Shown here: positions 44,371-56,545 of the stretch, in pieces | Layout: each line of letters begins with the position of its first letter | Numbering within the stretch: position 1 is the stretch's first letter | Source of the DNA: Caenorhabditis remanei | Lineage: Eukaryota; Nematoda; Chromadorea; Rhabditida; Rhabditidae | DNA length: 64,000 nucleotides | Assembly (NCBI RefSeq): GCF_010183535.1 | Contig: NC_071328.1 | Span: forward strand, 14,632,001-14,696,000 | Reading direction: 5' to 3' | Program-made: the position numbers and the translations under genes | The notes under the pieces: model-generated | What the model was told of the DNA's origin: nothing | The model's database searches: none | Seen by the model: only the letters and a program-made list of their open reading frames with translations

Positions 44371-45877
44371 TCCTGGCGTAATTTTGGGATTTAAGAGCAG
44401 TTTTTGGAAAAAAGACAAGAAAACAAGCCCTATCACTACTTCCCATTCCTTTAAAACTATCCATCGGCATTTTCCCCCCAAAAAATGCCTTCATTTTACC
44501 GCCTCCAACCCCAGATTTCCCCCCAAGCTACCCGCTTTTTTCGGGCTCCTGATATTCGTAAAGTACTCCATCTCCATCTCAACTAAACTACTCCGGGGTG
44601 AGTTTCCTCATTCCTTTTCAAATCAACCAAATCACATTTGCTCTCTCTCCTCCCTCTCACTTTTGATGCCGTTGCACTTCTATTTCAAAGTACTACTAGT
44701 TTTTGGTTTTTCTAGTGGTCCCCCTCCCCACATCAAAAAAGTTTCAATTTCCTCGATGACGTTCGCCTTCTCCTCATCATCATCTCATTGTCTTTGTCTT
44801 CTCTTTTTCTCTGGGGACACCAGGGGCGGCTCGCAGAGCTCACAGAATGCTCCAAATGAGATGAGTGGAGCAGTATTGCGTGAGCACCCAACAAAGATGA
44901 GACCAGAAGATATGAAAAGGGGGGAGGAGGAGACGCATAATTTTGTATGTTGCTCCTCCCGCCTTCATTTCATTTCATCAAACATTTACGACTTTTTGAG
45001 GGGGTATCCGTTCCCTCTTCCAACATTTGACTCAAAAAGTGTCAAATTTTGGCTATTTTTGTTCCAAAGCTTTGATTCTAGCATTTTTTTGTTTTGCTTT
45101 CATATCTCCACAATCCTCAAAGATCAGAAAATCTGTCTTTCCGGATGTCCGTTTGCCAACTGAAAAAGACGTCAGAGGCGCGCCAGACTGCCAATTTCTC
45201 ATTCTTAGGACTTTTCCGTCCGTCTGTGTGTCCGTATGTCCGGATTTTCGCGATTCTAGCGATTTCTTGATCATTTTCACTGTATTTCCAGTCATTTTTC
45301 CTGAAAAAAACTGTAAAATTGCTGATAATCGCTCACTCACCAACTTGAATCTCATTGCTCGTCACTACTCTTTGGAGTTCAACATCAAATTTTTGCAAAT
45401 TCAAAATTGAAATAGTGTTCTCCACCTAAAAACTGATATTTTGAAAGGTTGTTTTTCACATTTTTGAAAAAATTGGGTTTCTGAGGCTTTAAATTTTCTT
45501 TACTGGCAAAAAATCTCGGAAAACATTGCTTCGAAAATCTGCTTTTTTGGAATTTTCCGGAAATTTTCAGAGTTTTCAACAATTTCCACTATAATTTGAA
45601 AAAAAGAACGATTTTCAGCCAAAATTTTTGGAATTTAGTTCAGAAAAGATGCATTTTTCGAGTTTTCTTTGATTTTCACACTGAATTATGCAAATTGAAT
45701 AAGATTCAGCTATTTTAGTCATTTTTTCTGCGAAAAATGTTTGATTTAGACTATATTTTCTATTTAGAGCATTTTCGGTATAAAATTCATAAATTCCCCG
45801 GGTACGTTTCTTTGAAATTTGTGCCGTGCCGACAAGTTATTTTTCAAAACTATTTTTACACAATATTTTCAATCATT

Positions 45878-46333
45878 TACAGTACTGGCCATAAAGATTG
45901 CGACACTTGCAGTTTTTAGTTGAAAATGGTCAAGTTTGAGAGTCTAGCACGGCTTCCCTGATAGTCTCACAATACTCATTGTTTATGGACAATACGAAAC
46001 AAGGGTAGAGCTTCATTTTTGTAGTTGACAACTTTTTTGTACTGATGCATCTGTAGAAGTTACAGGCCAGGCCGTCTATGTAAAAAACTCATAAATTTCT
46101 CCTTTTAGCACTGAAACAGGGCAAAAATTGCGAGAAATTACTTTGACTGCCTGTAACTTCTACAGGTTCATCAGTACAAAAAAGTCGTCAACTACAAAAA
46201 TAGAGCTCTATCTGTGATCTATACACTCCATAAACAATCAATATTGTGAGACCATCAGGGAGGCCGTGCCAGACTCTCAAAGTTGGCCATTTTCAACTAA
46301 AAACTGCAGGTGTCGCATTTTTTGTGTACTGTA
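45878..46333. mobile_element. R3-type TIR element (Tc1/mariner-like MITE)
   Basis: TA-flanked ends beginning CAGTACTGGCCATAAAG on the left and ending gtactg on the right, with inverted subterminal ttgcagtttttagttgaaa. It contains the catttttgtagttgacaac module in both orientations. A left-truncated relative at 50638-51034 ends in the same sequence. Confidence 0.75.
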
Positions 46334-46729
46334 CTTAGATTTTATAAATTTCTCGATCCTCATCTCTTCCCCAAAATACCTACCTCCCCCCCTTCCCTTC
46401 CATATCCTCCCTCTTCACCACTTCTTCTTCTTCCCATTCGTTTAGTTGATTTATTTATGGTAAAGAAATCCCCCCTTCTTACCTCAATTCATACGATACG
46501 CACCTTTTTCTTCCCCCCTCTTTCTCAACTACCACCAAAATGTGAAGGTTATATGCAAAACGTCTTATCCTCCTCCAAAAGAACGGGTTTTCACTGGGAG
46601 AGGAGGAGAATGAGGAGTTGTTTTTTGAATTGTGTACCTTTTTTACCTTTTTTTGGCTTTTTGGGATTCTAGGCCAGAAAATTCTAGGCTTCTAGAATCT
46701 GAGATCACCTGGTAACTAGATAGTTCAAA

Positions 46730-47380
46730 TCTTGTACAGTAGGACTCTAAGCTATAATCACGCTTCTTACAATAACGAAAATTTGGTTACCGCAATCAAT
46801 TTTTGTTTACAGTGTCCAAGATTTTGGTATAGTAACTAAAGTTATGTTACAATGACAGAAAATACGGTCAAGTATCCAAAGTTAGATCATAATGGCCAAG
46901 TTTATTGTCAAACAACCAAATTGGTGTCACAGCAGCTAAAATTATGTACAATGACCAACATTTTGGTCACGGTTACCAAAATGGTCACTGTGACATAGTA
47001 GTTTTGACGTTCCTAAAAGTTGTATGTATTTTTAGAAAGCTCAAGACGTGAGGATTCTGAACCTGTTTTCAAATTTTGTCTGGGACCAAGTTTAAGCGAG
47101 TTACAAGGCCTCAAGCAATTTTCAGGCTAAAAGTTACAATTACCGAAATTTTGGTCACGGTGACCAAAATTGTAACATCTTTTGAACCAGGTTACTACAT
47201 AGTAGTTTTGACGTATCTGAAAATTGTATGTATTGTTAAAAAGCGGAAGACGTGAGGATTCTGAATCTGTTTTCAAAATTTGTCTAAAACTAAAATGATG
47301 CGAGTTACAAAGTCTCAAATCGTTGCAGTTTCCAGGCGAAGAGTCACCGTTACCAAAATTGTCACTGTAATTCCGGATCT
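46730..47380. repeat. Degenerate array related to the WD40 intron repeat
   Basis: Repeated phrases such as ttttggtcac, gtgaccaaaat and ctcaaga(g)cgtgaggattctga recur about every 170 bp between 46970 and 47350. The family is that of 19530-20160, here in reverse orientation. Confidence 0.6.
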
Positions 47381-48159
47381 CTATCCCTTTCTTTTCCTTT
47401 TCAATCCATTTTTTTCCGAAATTGGACAGGTTCCAAAAAAAAAAAGAAGGAGAAAAGGATACTTTCGTCATGGGAATCGGAAGACAAGAGACATGGGGGT
47501 TAACGACTTTCACCTCTTTCTCCCACTTCTTTTTTGGCAAACTTTGACTTTTATACCGAATAGTACAGAAACAATTTCTATTTGTGATTATTTTCAGGGC
47601 TGGAGAAGTGTTTTTCATTGGAAAAACTCAATTTTCATAGTATTTTGAACTTGACCAAATTTGATATGTTGTTGAATATAGTTTTGGAACTTCCAACTTT
47701 CAAACTTTGAAACTCACGGTGCCATTAAAAACGGTTTGATATTTCGGGAAATGCGAAAAGATTCTCGAATGAATACATGATTTCTAGTGATTGGTGTAAA
47801 TGTTGAAAAACTGCTCAGGAATATTTTATACCGCGCAAAAACTTTGACAGCGGTTCAAATATTACTTTTATCTAAAAACACGGGATTTTTACCTAGTGAA
47901 TATATTTTTCTAATGTTGATTTTGATGATTTATGGCTTTGTCAAGTTTGAGGCTAACTTTGATATCAGATATGTGCGGCAATCACAATTACATTTTTTCA
48001 TGTTAATTTTTCCTATTAAAATTACTGTTAAAAAACGTTTTTCAACTGCCGCACAGTTTTCTCGCGCCTCCGCCTCTTTCTCCTCAAACAGTATTTTCCG
48101 CTTTTGGGGTTCCCCTTTTAGTTTCTCCGCGATTCGTGGGATCTCAACGAATAACCATC

Positions 48160-48260
48160 CGGCACGTAGTAGGTCACACACATAGAACTCGTCGAGATCT
48201 ACATTTTGGTATATTTTTCAGCTCATAATATTGAGTTTGAAGGGAGTTACGAGCGTTCCC
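48160..48260 (+). repeat. R2 copy
   Basis: gtaggtcacacacatagaac, gagatctacattttgg and ataatattgagtttg occur in R2 order. It lies directly upstream of the heptamer array. Confidence 0.65.
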
Positions 48261-48269
48261 TTCATAGTT

Positions 48270-48415
48270 GTACGGAATGCCATTTTCCGGAAAACCGGAA
48301 TCCGGAATCCGGAACCGGAATCAAATTTTTCATTTTGCAGAATCCGGAATCCGGAACCGGAATGAAGTTTTTCAAATACCGGAATCCGGAATCCGGAACC
48401 GGAATCAAAATATTA
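48270..48415. repeat. Heptamer array CCGGAAT
   Basis: Three clusters of ccggaatccggaa separated by tttttcat-type spacers. The 7-bp period and CGGAA core match the arms of the hAT-type MITEs H1-H3, but with a different outer base pair. No clear terminal repeats or target duplication were found, so it may be a fragment. Confidence 0.6.
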
Positions 48416-49759
48416 AAATTGGAAATTGAAACAATAAACGTGAATTCTGGAAATTTTGGGAATGTGTTTCAAAATATATATAAAAGGAAAAAAATATGGT
48501 CCGTGTACTTTCGTCACAGTATTTTGTTCAGTGCAAAACTTAACCCTTCACCCCCTCATCTTTCCACCCTAAGTTCCTTGCTTCCTTTCATGTCACCTCC
48601 TCCTAACTCTTTTACCAAAGATCCCTCCAATTTCTAAAAATTCATACAACTTTGTCACCGGACTAGAATGGTTTTTTGACAATTTTCGAGGGGAATTTTT
48701 TTTACATTTTTCCGGCCCATAAGTAGGTCACAGACGTAGAACTCGCAGAGATCTACATTTTGGTATATACCGTAAATACTGTATTATAACGGCATGCCGT
48801 TATATTTTTCAACCGGCTCCCAGAGAAATTTTGTGGTTTCAGAAACTTATTAAAATTTACCGGAAAAACTTTTTTTGGACGTTCTATTTGTTAATTTAGA
48901 AGTTACTAATCACGCTGCTTCTAATCAGAACCAAAAAAGACACCGGGATGATCACATTCATGAATTCTGAATATAGATGGGGTGCCGTTATAATACAGGT
49001 GCCGTTCTATTACAGGTACCGTTATAATACAGTATTTATGGTATTTCAGCTCATAAGATTGAGTTTTAGACGATATATATCACCTAACTTCTTAGCCCTT
49101 CACCTTCTCATCTTTCCCCCGTTCAAGTTCATTTCTCCCTTTCATGTCGCCTCCTCCTAACTTTTTTACCAAAAATCCTTGTTTCCCTCATCCCATTAAT
49201 TTCTAAAAACTCATAAAACTTAGTCACCCCTTTTTTCTCCTTTTCACCTGAAACAAAGCGGCCGCCCGTCTTCTGATCATTCGCCACGATAACCGTTTCA
49301 TCCGAAGACCGTTGGCTTAACGAGGAGGGCGATAATTTATCCGCGAAATGGGTATTTCTCTCTTTTCTTTCGGAGGGTGGGTGGCCTTCTCCGTTGACAG
49401 TCCCCCCCTAGTCATCAGAAGAGAATGATGAATGTCTTCCTTCACACTTTTCTCCGTTTATCATTTATCATTTATCACTGTTAGGTTCCCCTCCACTGAA
49501 AAACCGGTCTTCATGTCTATTTCGAAAAGATTATTTGACCTCTACACAAGGAATATTTGAAGAAGAAGAAAGCAAAACAGATGGTTGATGTCTGTCAGAT
49601 TTAGTATTTATGGACTTTTTCAATTTTCTTATATGACTTAGTAGTTAGTTAGTTAGTAATTGTGTAGATATACGAAGAAAGTGGCAGAAATTTCCGGAAA
49701 ATTTTTTTTATTAGTTTTGGCAAAAACCCTAATTTTACTATTTTCCAAACGTTAGAAAT

Positions 49760-50450
49760 TCTGCTATTCACGATTTTTAGGTTAGTTGTAGATTTACGGG
49801 GGCTTCTCATGTCGATTTACGAGAATTTTTAAAGTCACGTTTTTTACTTTTCCTGGGTCAAAAAATAAGGGTTTCCAGTGTTTTTAAACTTGAAATGGCA
49901 AAAAAACGGCAAAAAATAACCTAATTTGAGAAATTTCAATTTTCAGTGTAGGTTTACGGGGTTTATTTACAAGATTCTGAAAATTGCGTTTTTTTTGGGT
50001 TTTTTTATTGGGAATATAGATTTTTATAGTTAAAAATCACAATTTTATGCATTAATCTTGCATAAAGGTCAGAAACACGTCTTGGAGAGCGGGGTTTTAT
50101 TACGATTAATATGTAAATTTACGGGGCGTCTCATGTCGATTTACGAGAATTTTTAAAGTCTTTTTGACATTTTTTGATGGAATTCAGAAAGAACCGAAAA
50201 TTACGATTTTTAACATAAACCACTCCAAAAACCTCATAAATGTAAATTACGGGTGAAATTTTTAATTTAGACGTCAAAAATGGATTTACTTGCTATTTTC
50301 ACAACTGAATCATTTAAAAAACTACAAAAAATGAACGGTTTTGAACATTTTTGTGTTGTGTGTAGATTTACGGGCGTCTTAAGTCGATTTACGAGATTTT
50401 GAATAGTCATGACTTTCATTGTTTTCTAGTTTTTAATTTTTAATTATAGC
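49760..50450. repeat. R4 repeat cluster
   Basis: Several copies of tgtagatttacggg followed by gtcgatttacgagaa occur in direct order at about 300-bp spacing. The final part (50210-50450) matches 57880-58110 closely. Confidence 0.65.
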
Positions 50451-50637
50451 TACCCTGTTTTGTGTAGATTTTCAATCGTCTCGTTTCAACTTGTTTTTCT
50501 GAGAAAATTGCTACATTTTCTGAGTATTTTCCTACATTTTTCTACAGTAAATACTAAATATACACTTTTAATGACCTTTTTAAACCATTTTTGAGTTTAT
50601 TGGCGCTTTAAAACGTCCCGTGGCACATTAACGAATG

Positions 50638-51034
50638 TGACTGTGAGACGGCCTCCCTGATGGTATCACAATATTGATTGTTTATGGAGTGCATAGATCA
50701 CAAATAGAGCTCCATTTTTGTAGTTGACAACTTTTTTGCACGGACATATCCTAAGAAGTTATCAATCGTCAAAGTAATTTTTCACAATTTTCGCCATTTT
50801 TTTCTGTGCTAAAAGGGGAAATTTTCGGGCAGTTTGCATTGACTGCCTGTAACTTCTACAGGTTCATCAGTACAAAAAAGTTGTCAACTACAAAAATGAA
50901 GCTCTACTTGTGATCTATACACTCCTTAAACAACCGATATTGTGAGACTATCAGGGATACCGTCTCACACTCACAAAGTTGACCATTTTCAACTAAAAAC
51001 TGCAAGTGTCGCATTCTTTATGGCCAGTACTGTA
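50638..51034. mobile_element. Left-truncated R3-type element
   Basis: The right end reads ggccagtactgta next to TA, as in the copy at 45878. The left part starts within the element (gagacggcctccctgat). R2 sequence resumes on the right, so it inserted in or beside an R2 copy. Confidence 0.65.
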
Positions 51035-52369
51035 GAACTCGTCGATATCTACATTTTGGTATATTTTTCAGCTCATAATATTGAGTTTTAAGCGAGTTAC
51101 GCCTTCTAGCTTTGATCGTCCTAGCTTTCGACCATCCTAACTTTATAAATCTAAAAAAAAACACCAGTGTCAAGTCAGCTAACCGAGTTGTCACGCTTCC
51201 TTGTGATCATCACACAGCTGGTTAATACTCACATTTCCGGACCGTTTTTCTCATAAAGACCGGTCGATTATCTCTGTTTCCCACAACAATACCTTTCCGT
51301 CAAAGGCGATTATGTCTTGTCTCCCTCTCTCTGATCGCAATACACCCCGAAAAAGGGAAAATCTTGCCAAAAACGGGCGGAGGAGGTCGCACCTTTTTTA
51401 ATCGAATTATTTGTTTTTTTTTTAATATATGTACTTGATTCGGATTATTTTTTTTTAATTCGAGTAAAAGCCTAATGAGAGAAAAATTACAGAGAGTGGC
51501 AAAATTTTAATTTTTAACTTTTGCTGTTTTTCGGCGATTTTTTCACTATTTTTGAGAAGGGAGGCTGAGGCACCTGTGACGTGTTCTCTAACTGGCCTAA
51601 AACTGGCCTAAAATCACAAAATTAGGTCAGGAGACTGAAAAATTCAAATTCAGCGTGAAAACAGCTTTGAAATGAGTATAATATCGAAAAAATAAGTTGG
51701 TGGCCTAGAAATCCAAATTTGGAAAAAGTTAGTCCCTCGGTCAAAGCTGGTCGGAAATCGTAAAGTTTTTGCTGTTTTTCGACGATTTTTTCACTATTTT
51801 TGAGAAGGGAGGCTGTGGCACCTGTGACGTGTTTTTAAAATCGGCAACGCCAGAAACCAAGAAAATCTGGGGCGCCTTCGACGCGTATTCGATTTTTGAA
51901 AGTTTTAAGTGAAAAAAACATAGTTTCAGGACTTTCTAGAGTGTATTTTGTGATTTTCATGTAATTATAATACTGAGAACAAGTTTTTAGGTAAGATTTT
52001 GTCGATTTTTAACAGTTTCCCAACGAAAATGACAAAAATGTGAATTTTTCTACTTTAAAGGCGCATATCTCAAAAGTGGGCGGAGCTGACAAAAAGTTGT
52101 TAATTAGTAAAAGATAGAGAATGTCAAAAAGATTATTTTTGTAATTTCCAATTTTTTATAGCTCCACCCACTTTTGAAATATGCGCCTTTAAAGATTGTT
52201 AGCTATTGAACAGAATATGACCGAAAAAACTCGACCCGCGGCACTTTTTGTCCCTGTTTCCGTACCAACATGTCCCAATCTTTAGTCCTTAACCATGGTT
52301 TTTTTCTCCTAATTTTCTTGATAGAGTTTTTGACAATTTTTTTTATTTTTTGACTTTAAAGGTCCGAAA

Positions 52370-53057
52370 GGGATAATATCCAAATTATGGTGGAAAGGAG
52401 TTGTGGGCGTGAAATTGGAGATAACTGACTAGGGAAGGTCACTGAGTCAGTGTGGAGTTATTGGTCGTGACCTATATCATTGGAAAGCAGAGAAAACGCT
52501 GATTTCAAATATATATTCAGTTTTTGCCCTCGAGGCTTGGTATTCGAGAAAAACGAGGTCAAAGTTTGGACCCCTAACAAGTCATTACCTTACCGACGTG
52601 TGTAGGTGGTAGCAGATATGGTCAATGCACAACCACTTTTTGGTTCAATTCCGGCCGGTCACCGAGTCTTTTTTTGGTTTTTTGATTTTCGTTATTTTGG
52701 ATTGGGAATTGGTTTATTTCAAAGTTCTGTTCAAATAGATGAAAAAGAGCCAAAAAAAGACTTGGTGACCGGCCGGAATTGAACCAAAAAGTGGTTGTGC
52801 ATTGACCATATCTGCTACCACCTACACACGTCGGTAAGGTAATGACTTGTTAGGGGTCCAAACTTTGACCTCGTTTTTCTCGAATACCAAGCCTCGAGGG
52901 CAAAAACTGAATATATATTTGGAATCAGCATTTTCTCTGCTTTCCAATGATATAGGTCACGACCCATAACTCCACACTGACTGGGTGACCTTCCCTAGTC
53001 AGTTATCCCCAATTTCACGCCCACAACTCCTTTCCACCATAATTTGGATATTATCCC
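52370..53057. repeat. 688-bp foldback: near-perfect inverted repeat with about 310-bp arms
   Basis: The left arm begins gggataatatccaaa and the right arm ends with its complement. The arms pair almost base for base down to a loop at about 52684-52745. Each arm contains ggttcaattccggccgg, a B-box-like word. No target duplication is obvious. It could be a foldback transposon or a source of long hairpin RNA. Confidence 0.85.
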
Positions 53058-54389
53058 TGTCCCAAGTATCACCGCCTGTTGCTCTCATAATACCCATGTG
53101 AACTATTTGGCCATTTTTGTGTCCTCATCACCAAAGTGTTATCTGGACATATGGCAACCTATATCTTCTCCTCCTACACTATGTAATTGATACCTCTCTT
53201 TATAACATCAGTTATCTATGGAAGAACATTTCCAAAATTTTCGAGCTCCCAAAATTTTTCAAAATGTTTTTTTCATGTCTCAGTTCGACTCCAGTCGAAC
53301 TCTCCGACATATCCATCAATTTCCCAATTTCTCTCAAAAAAACCGAGTCTACATATTTTTTAATGAATTTTAAATGAGGTCGTGAATGTATACCCACTGG
53401 TCCCCCTCCCCTTTGGTCACTTTTAGCCAAATTTTCCCCAATTTCCATATCAATTTTGTAAAAGTTTAATTACCGTGTCTCTAAGCTTAATTCCATTTTA
53501 ATAGTTGACCTACATATACATTCACTGCCCAATCTTTTGTACTTGTTCATTTATAATCCCTCTCCGAAACTTTTGTTGCCTTTAGAGTATTTACAAAGTG
53601 TGTGTCTCCTCTCAGGTATAATTGACACGAGAAGTGAGAGAACACCTTGTTAATCCGCTCCGTATATTGCTCTCCATATTATTTATTATTAGGTAGGTAA
53701 ACAGAGAGAGAGAGTTTTGAAGGAGTGAAGATGGAATTGTGTGCATGATGTTCATTTTTGGATTGTGTGGGAATTGGGTTTGGAGTCTTGAATTTTAAGA
53801 CTTGTTTAATTAAAAATAGCTGAAAAATCAAAATGTTCAACCTTAGAAACCCAGAAAACCATGTAATCCCCGGTTTTCATGTTCTCTATTTAATCTTACA
53901 AATATGTTTAAATTTTTAGTGAAAATAAGATGTTGTGGTTTAAAATAACTTCAAATCAACAAAAATCCTCTCTCAAATCTTTTAATTTAACGTTTTTAGA
54001 CAAAAACCGTTTTAGTTGTTTTAATATTGAAAATAACTTAAAAACTGCAATTTTCTACACTAGAAACGTCATAATCATAGATTTTTGTGCAAAAATCTCT
54101 TTATTGTCTCCATTCCCAAGTACAATTCGTCCCCCAGTGACATCTTCTATTGATTTAGTATTCATGTGAACTTCTTGACTAAACAAATTCCTTCTCATCA
54201 CCAAAGTGCTACCTGAACATATGGCTGCTAACCTAGTGCTACAGATCGAGATGTAATTGATACCTCTCTCTATGACCGATATGATGATCAGTTATCTAGA
54301 GAGTGCGAACATATGACACCCAGAACTTTGGGAATTTGATATGGGAAAGTTAAACGGGGATTAGGAGCTGTGGACCCTGAGCATCAGAA

Positions 54390-54500
54390 TTTTTCTCGCG
54401 TCAAGCTCAATATTCGGAGCTGAAAAATATACCAAAATGTAGATCTCAGCGAGTTCTATATCCTTGACCTGCTACGGGTCGGATGTCTATTTGTTAATGT
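54390..54500 (-). repeat. R2 copy, inverted
   Basis: The complement of the R2 core (ataccaaaatgtagatctc) is followed by a cgcgaaaaagtgccg phrase. The tacactgacaaa array at 54940-54990 is nearby. Confidence 0.65.
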
Positions 54501-55533
54501 GCCGCGGGTCGCGAAAAAGTGCCGAAAATGAGAAAATGATCAAAAATACAATATTTTCATCGTGTGGAATTGAATTTTAGTTCAAAATTAGTAAAAATTC
54601 GGGATTTTGAGAAGGAAATGTTCGGAAATGGTCAAAAATCGGAATTTCGCAAAAAAGTGATTACGGTTCCGAGGGTCGGTGGTTCGATCCCCGTGCTGGC
54701 ACTAAGATTTTTCGCAAACATTTTTACTCGAGAAAAGTTAATTTCTGATAGATTTTCAAAGTTTCTAGTAACTTTAAAGTAATTTTTAATGGTTTCTATT
54801 GATTTTTCACTCTCAAAAACGGGATAAAAAATGGCTAAAATGACCCAAAAATTGGATTTTCGGTAGATTTTTGTGGATTTCAAGCAATTTCAATCAACTT
54901 TTCACACTAAAATTGCAAAAAAAACCCAAAATACACTGACAAAAATACACTGACAAAAATACAGTGACCAAGGTACAATGACAAACCGAGTTGAGTGGAA
55001 TGCGGAAAGCGGAAGAGCCTTATTTTGTGGTAAAAAGTGCTTGGCTTATAACTCGAAAAACCTCAAAAATCACGAAAAACAACTTTAAAAACCTCCAAAA
55101 CCAAGTTTTCGCCTTCAAAATCACGATTTTAAATGAAAATTGACGTCAGACAAGGGGTGTCAGGATTAGGGTCCGCAAGAAGGGAGATTCAGGATTTCTA
55201 CCATTTTGAGGGCCTGGGTATTTGGACTATTTTTATTATTTCTCGCTCATTTTCTTCTGTTTTTTTTCTCTTTCCCTCTCACTTCTACCTTCTCATCTGT
55301 CCCTAAATCTTTCTTCAGTGTCACATCACAATTGAGTCATTCCACACCACCACTTGCCCTGTGTCCTGTGTCAGTTGTTCTCCTCCCCCTTTACCTAAAT
55401 TCCCCCCCTCTGTCAAATATTCGGAGACAACTGTTTCTTCGCCCTTTCGAACACACATACACACACTTTCTTCTTCTTTCTTCTATTCCCATTTTCTCTG
55501 TTTCTCTAATTCTCTCTCACTCTCTCTCTCTAG

Positions 55534-55567
55534 ATGATTATGAATATGTTATACATGAAAAAGAGAC
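55534..55567 (+). other. Candidate 34-nt microexon (weak)
   Basis: After a (CT)n-TAG acceptor-like tract, the sequence reads DYEYVIHEKE in one frame and meets a GTAATC donor-like site. This is the most exon-like piece in the unique islands of the right half. No partner exon can be placed, so it stays a guess. Confidence 0.15.
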
Positions 55568-56264
55568 GTAATCAGTGTGTTTCCTTCCGAACGGCGCGAG
55601 GACGGGCGGATTTTCGTTTTATAATCGATTTATTTTTATCATTCTTTTTGAGAACTTTTTGGAACCTTTTCCATTCTGTTGGGAATTTTTTTTGAAACTT
55701 GGCAACATGACCCGAAAAACACTATTTTCCTGCTATTTTTGACTTTTTGGACTTTTGAAAGTGGTTAAACGGGTCAAAGGAGCGCCAGACGGTCTCAAAC
55801 ATAATTTTTGAGCATTCTGGACGTTTTGAACTCTAAAACGCGTTAAAGATGCGCCAGAATGTCAAGTTTCTTATTTAGAGACATAGATAGTTTTATATTT
55901 TCTCGGCATTTTTGATATTTCTCAATTCAGAAAGTGTCCAAGACACGTCTTCCTACCATTTTTTGTGTATTTTTGACGTCCTTTTTAAAGGTTTTTGCAG
56001 TAAAGCTATCAGTTTTCACCTGAAAACGAAATTTTACACAAATTTTACCATTTCCAAAGACTTTTTCCAACAAAATATGGCCAATGCCGCATTCCGCTCA
56101 ACTCTGATATCCCAAACTACCTAAAAACACCAAAATTACGGTAATAAAACACTGTTAGTTGTAAAATGACAGGAGTAGGTCGGCGTTGCGTAAGAGCCTT
56201 CTATATTTTTACAGGTTCTCCCTCATTTTATGTAGAAAGTGTGCTCCTATTCAACTCAGTTTAT

Positions 56265-56545
56265 GCTCTTCTTATAGATCAAAACCAGGGCTACATTTTT
56301 GTAGTTGGCCATTTTTCTCTAGCTCCGCCCACTTTTGAGATATGCGCCTTTAAAGATTGCAATTTTTTGAAAAATTTGAAAAGTTTAGTTTTTTGTGGCT
56401 TTTCGATTCAGTCACACTACCTATTTCTGCTTTATTGTTAAAAAAAATATATTATTCTAGTAGATTTAGAACAGGACTACATTTTTGTAGTTGACAACTT
56501 TTTGATAGCTCCGCCCACTTTTGAGATATGCGCTTTTAAAGTAAA
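56265..56545 (+). repeat. Two forward R1 cores
   Basis: Cores at about 56272-56355 and 56460-56540, each starting tag(a)tcaaaa/ttagaacaggact and ending tatgcgcttttaaag. The same pair with similar spacer is repeated at 59160-59430, so this roughly 280-bp block is duplicated. Confidence 0.7.

Noticed and set aside
44384..45163. Open frame of 259 codons
   Set aside because: The protein is low-complexity, rich in Ser/Phe/Leu from a T/C-rich tract, with no domain, signal or splice partner. It is probably a chance open frame in a pyrimidine-rich island.
54655..54710. ggttcgatccccgtgctgg as the 3' half of a tRNA
   Set aside because: Only a B-box-like word with a poorly paired stem is present. No A box, D-arm or acceptor partner lies upstream.
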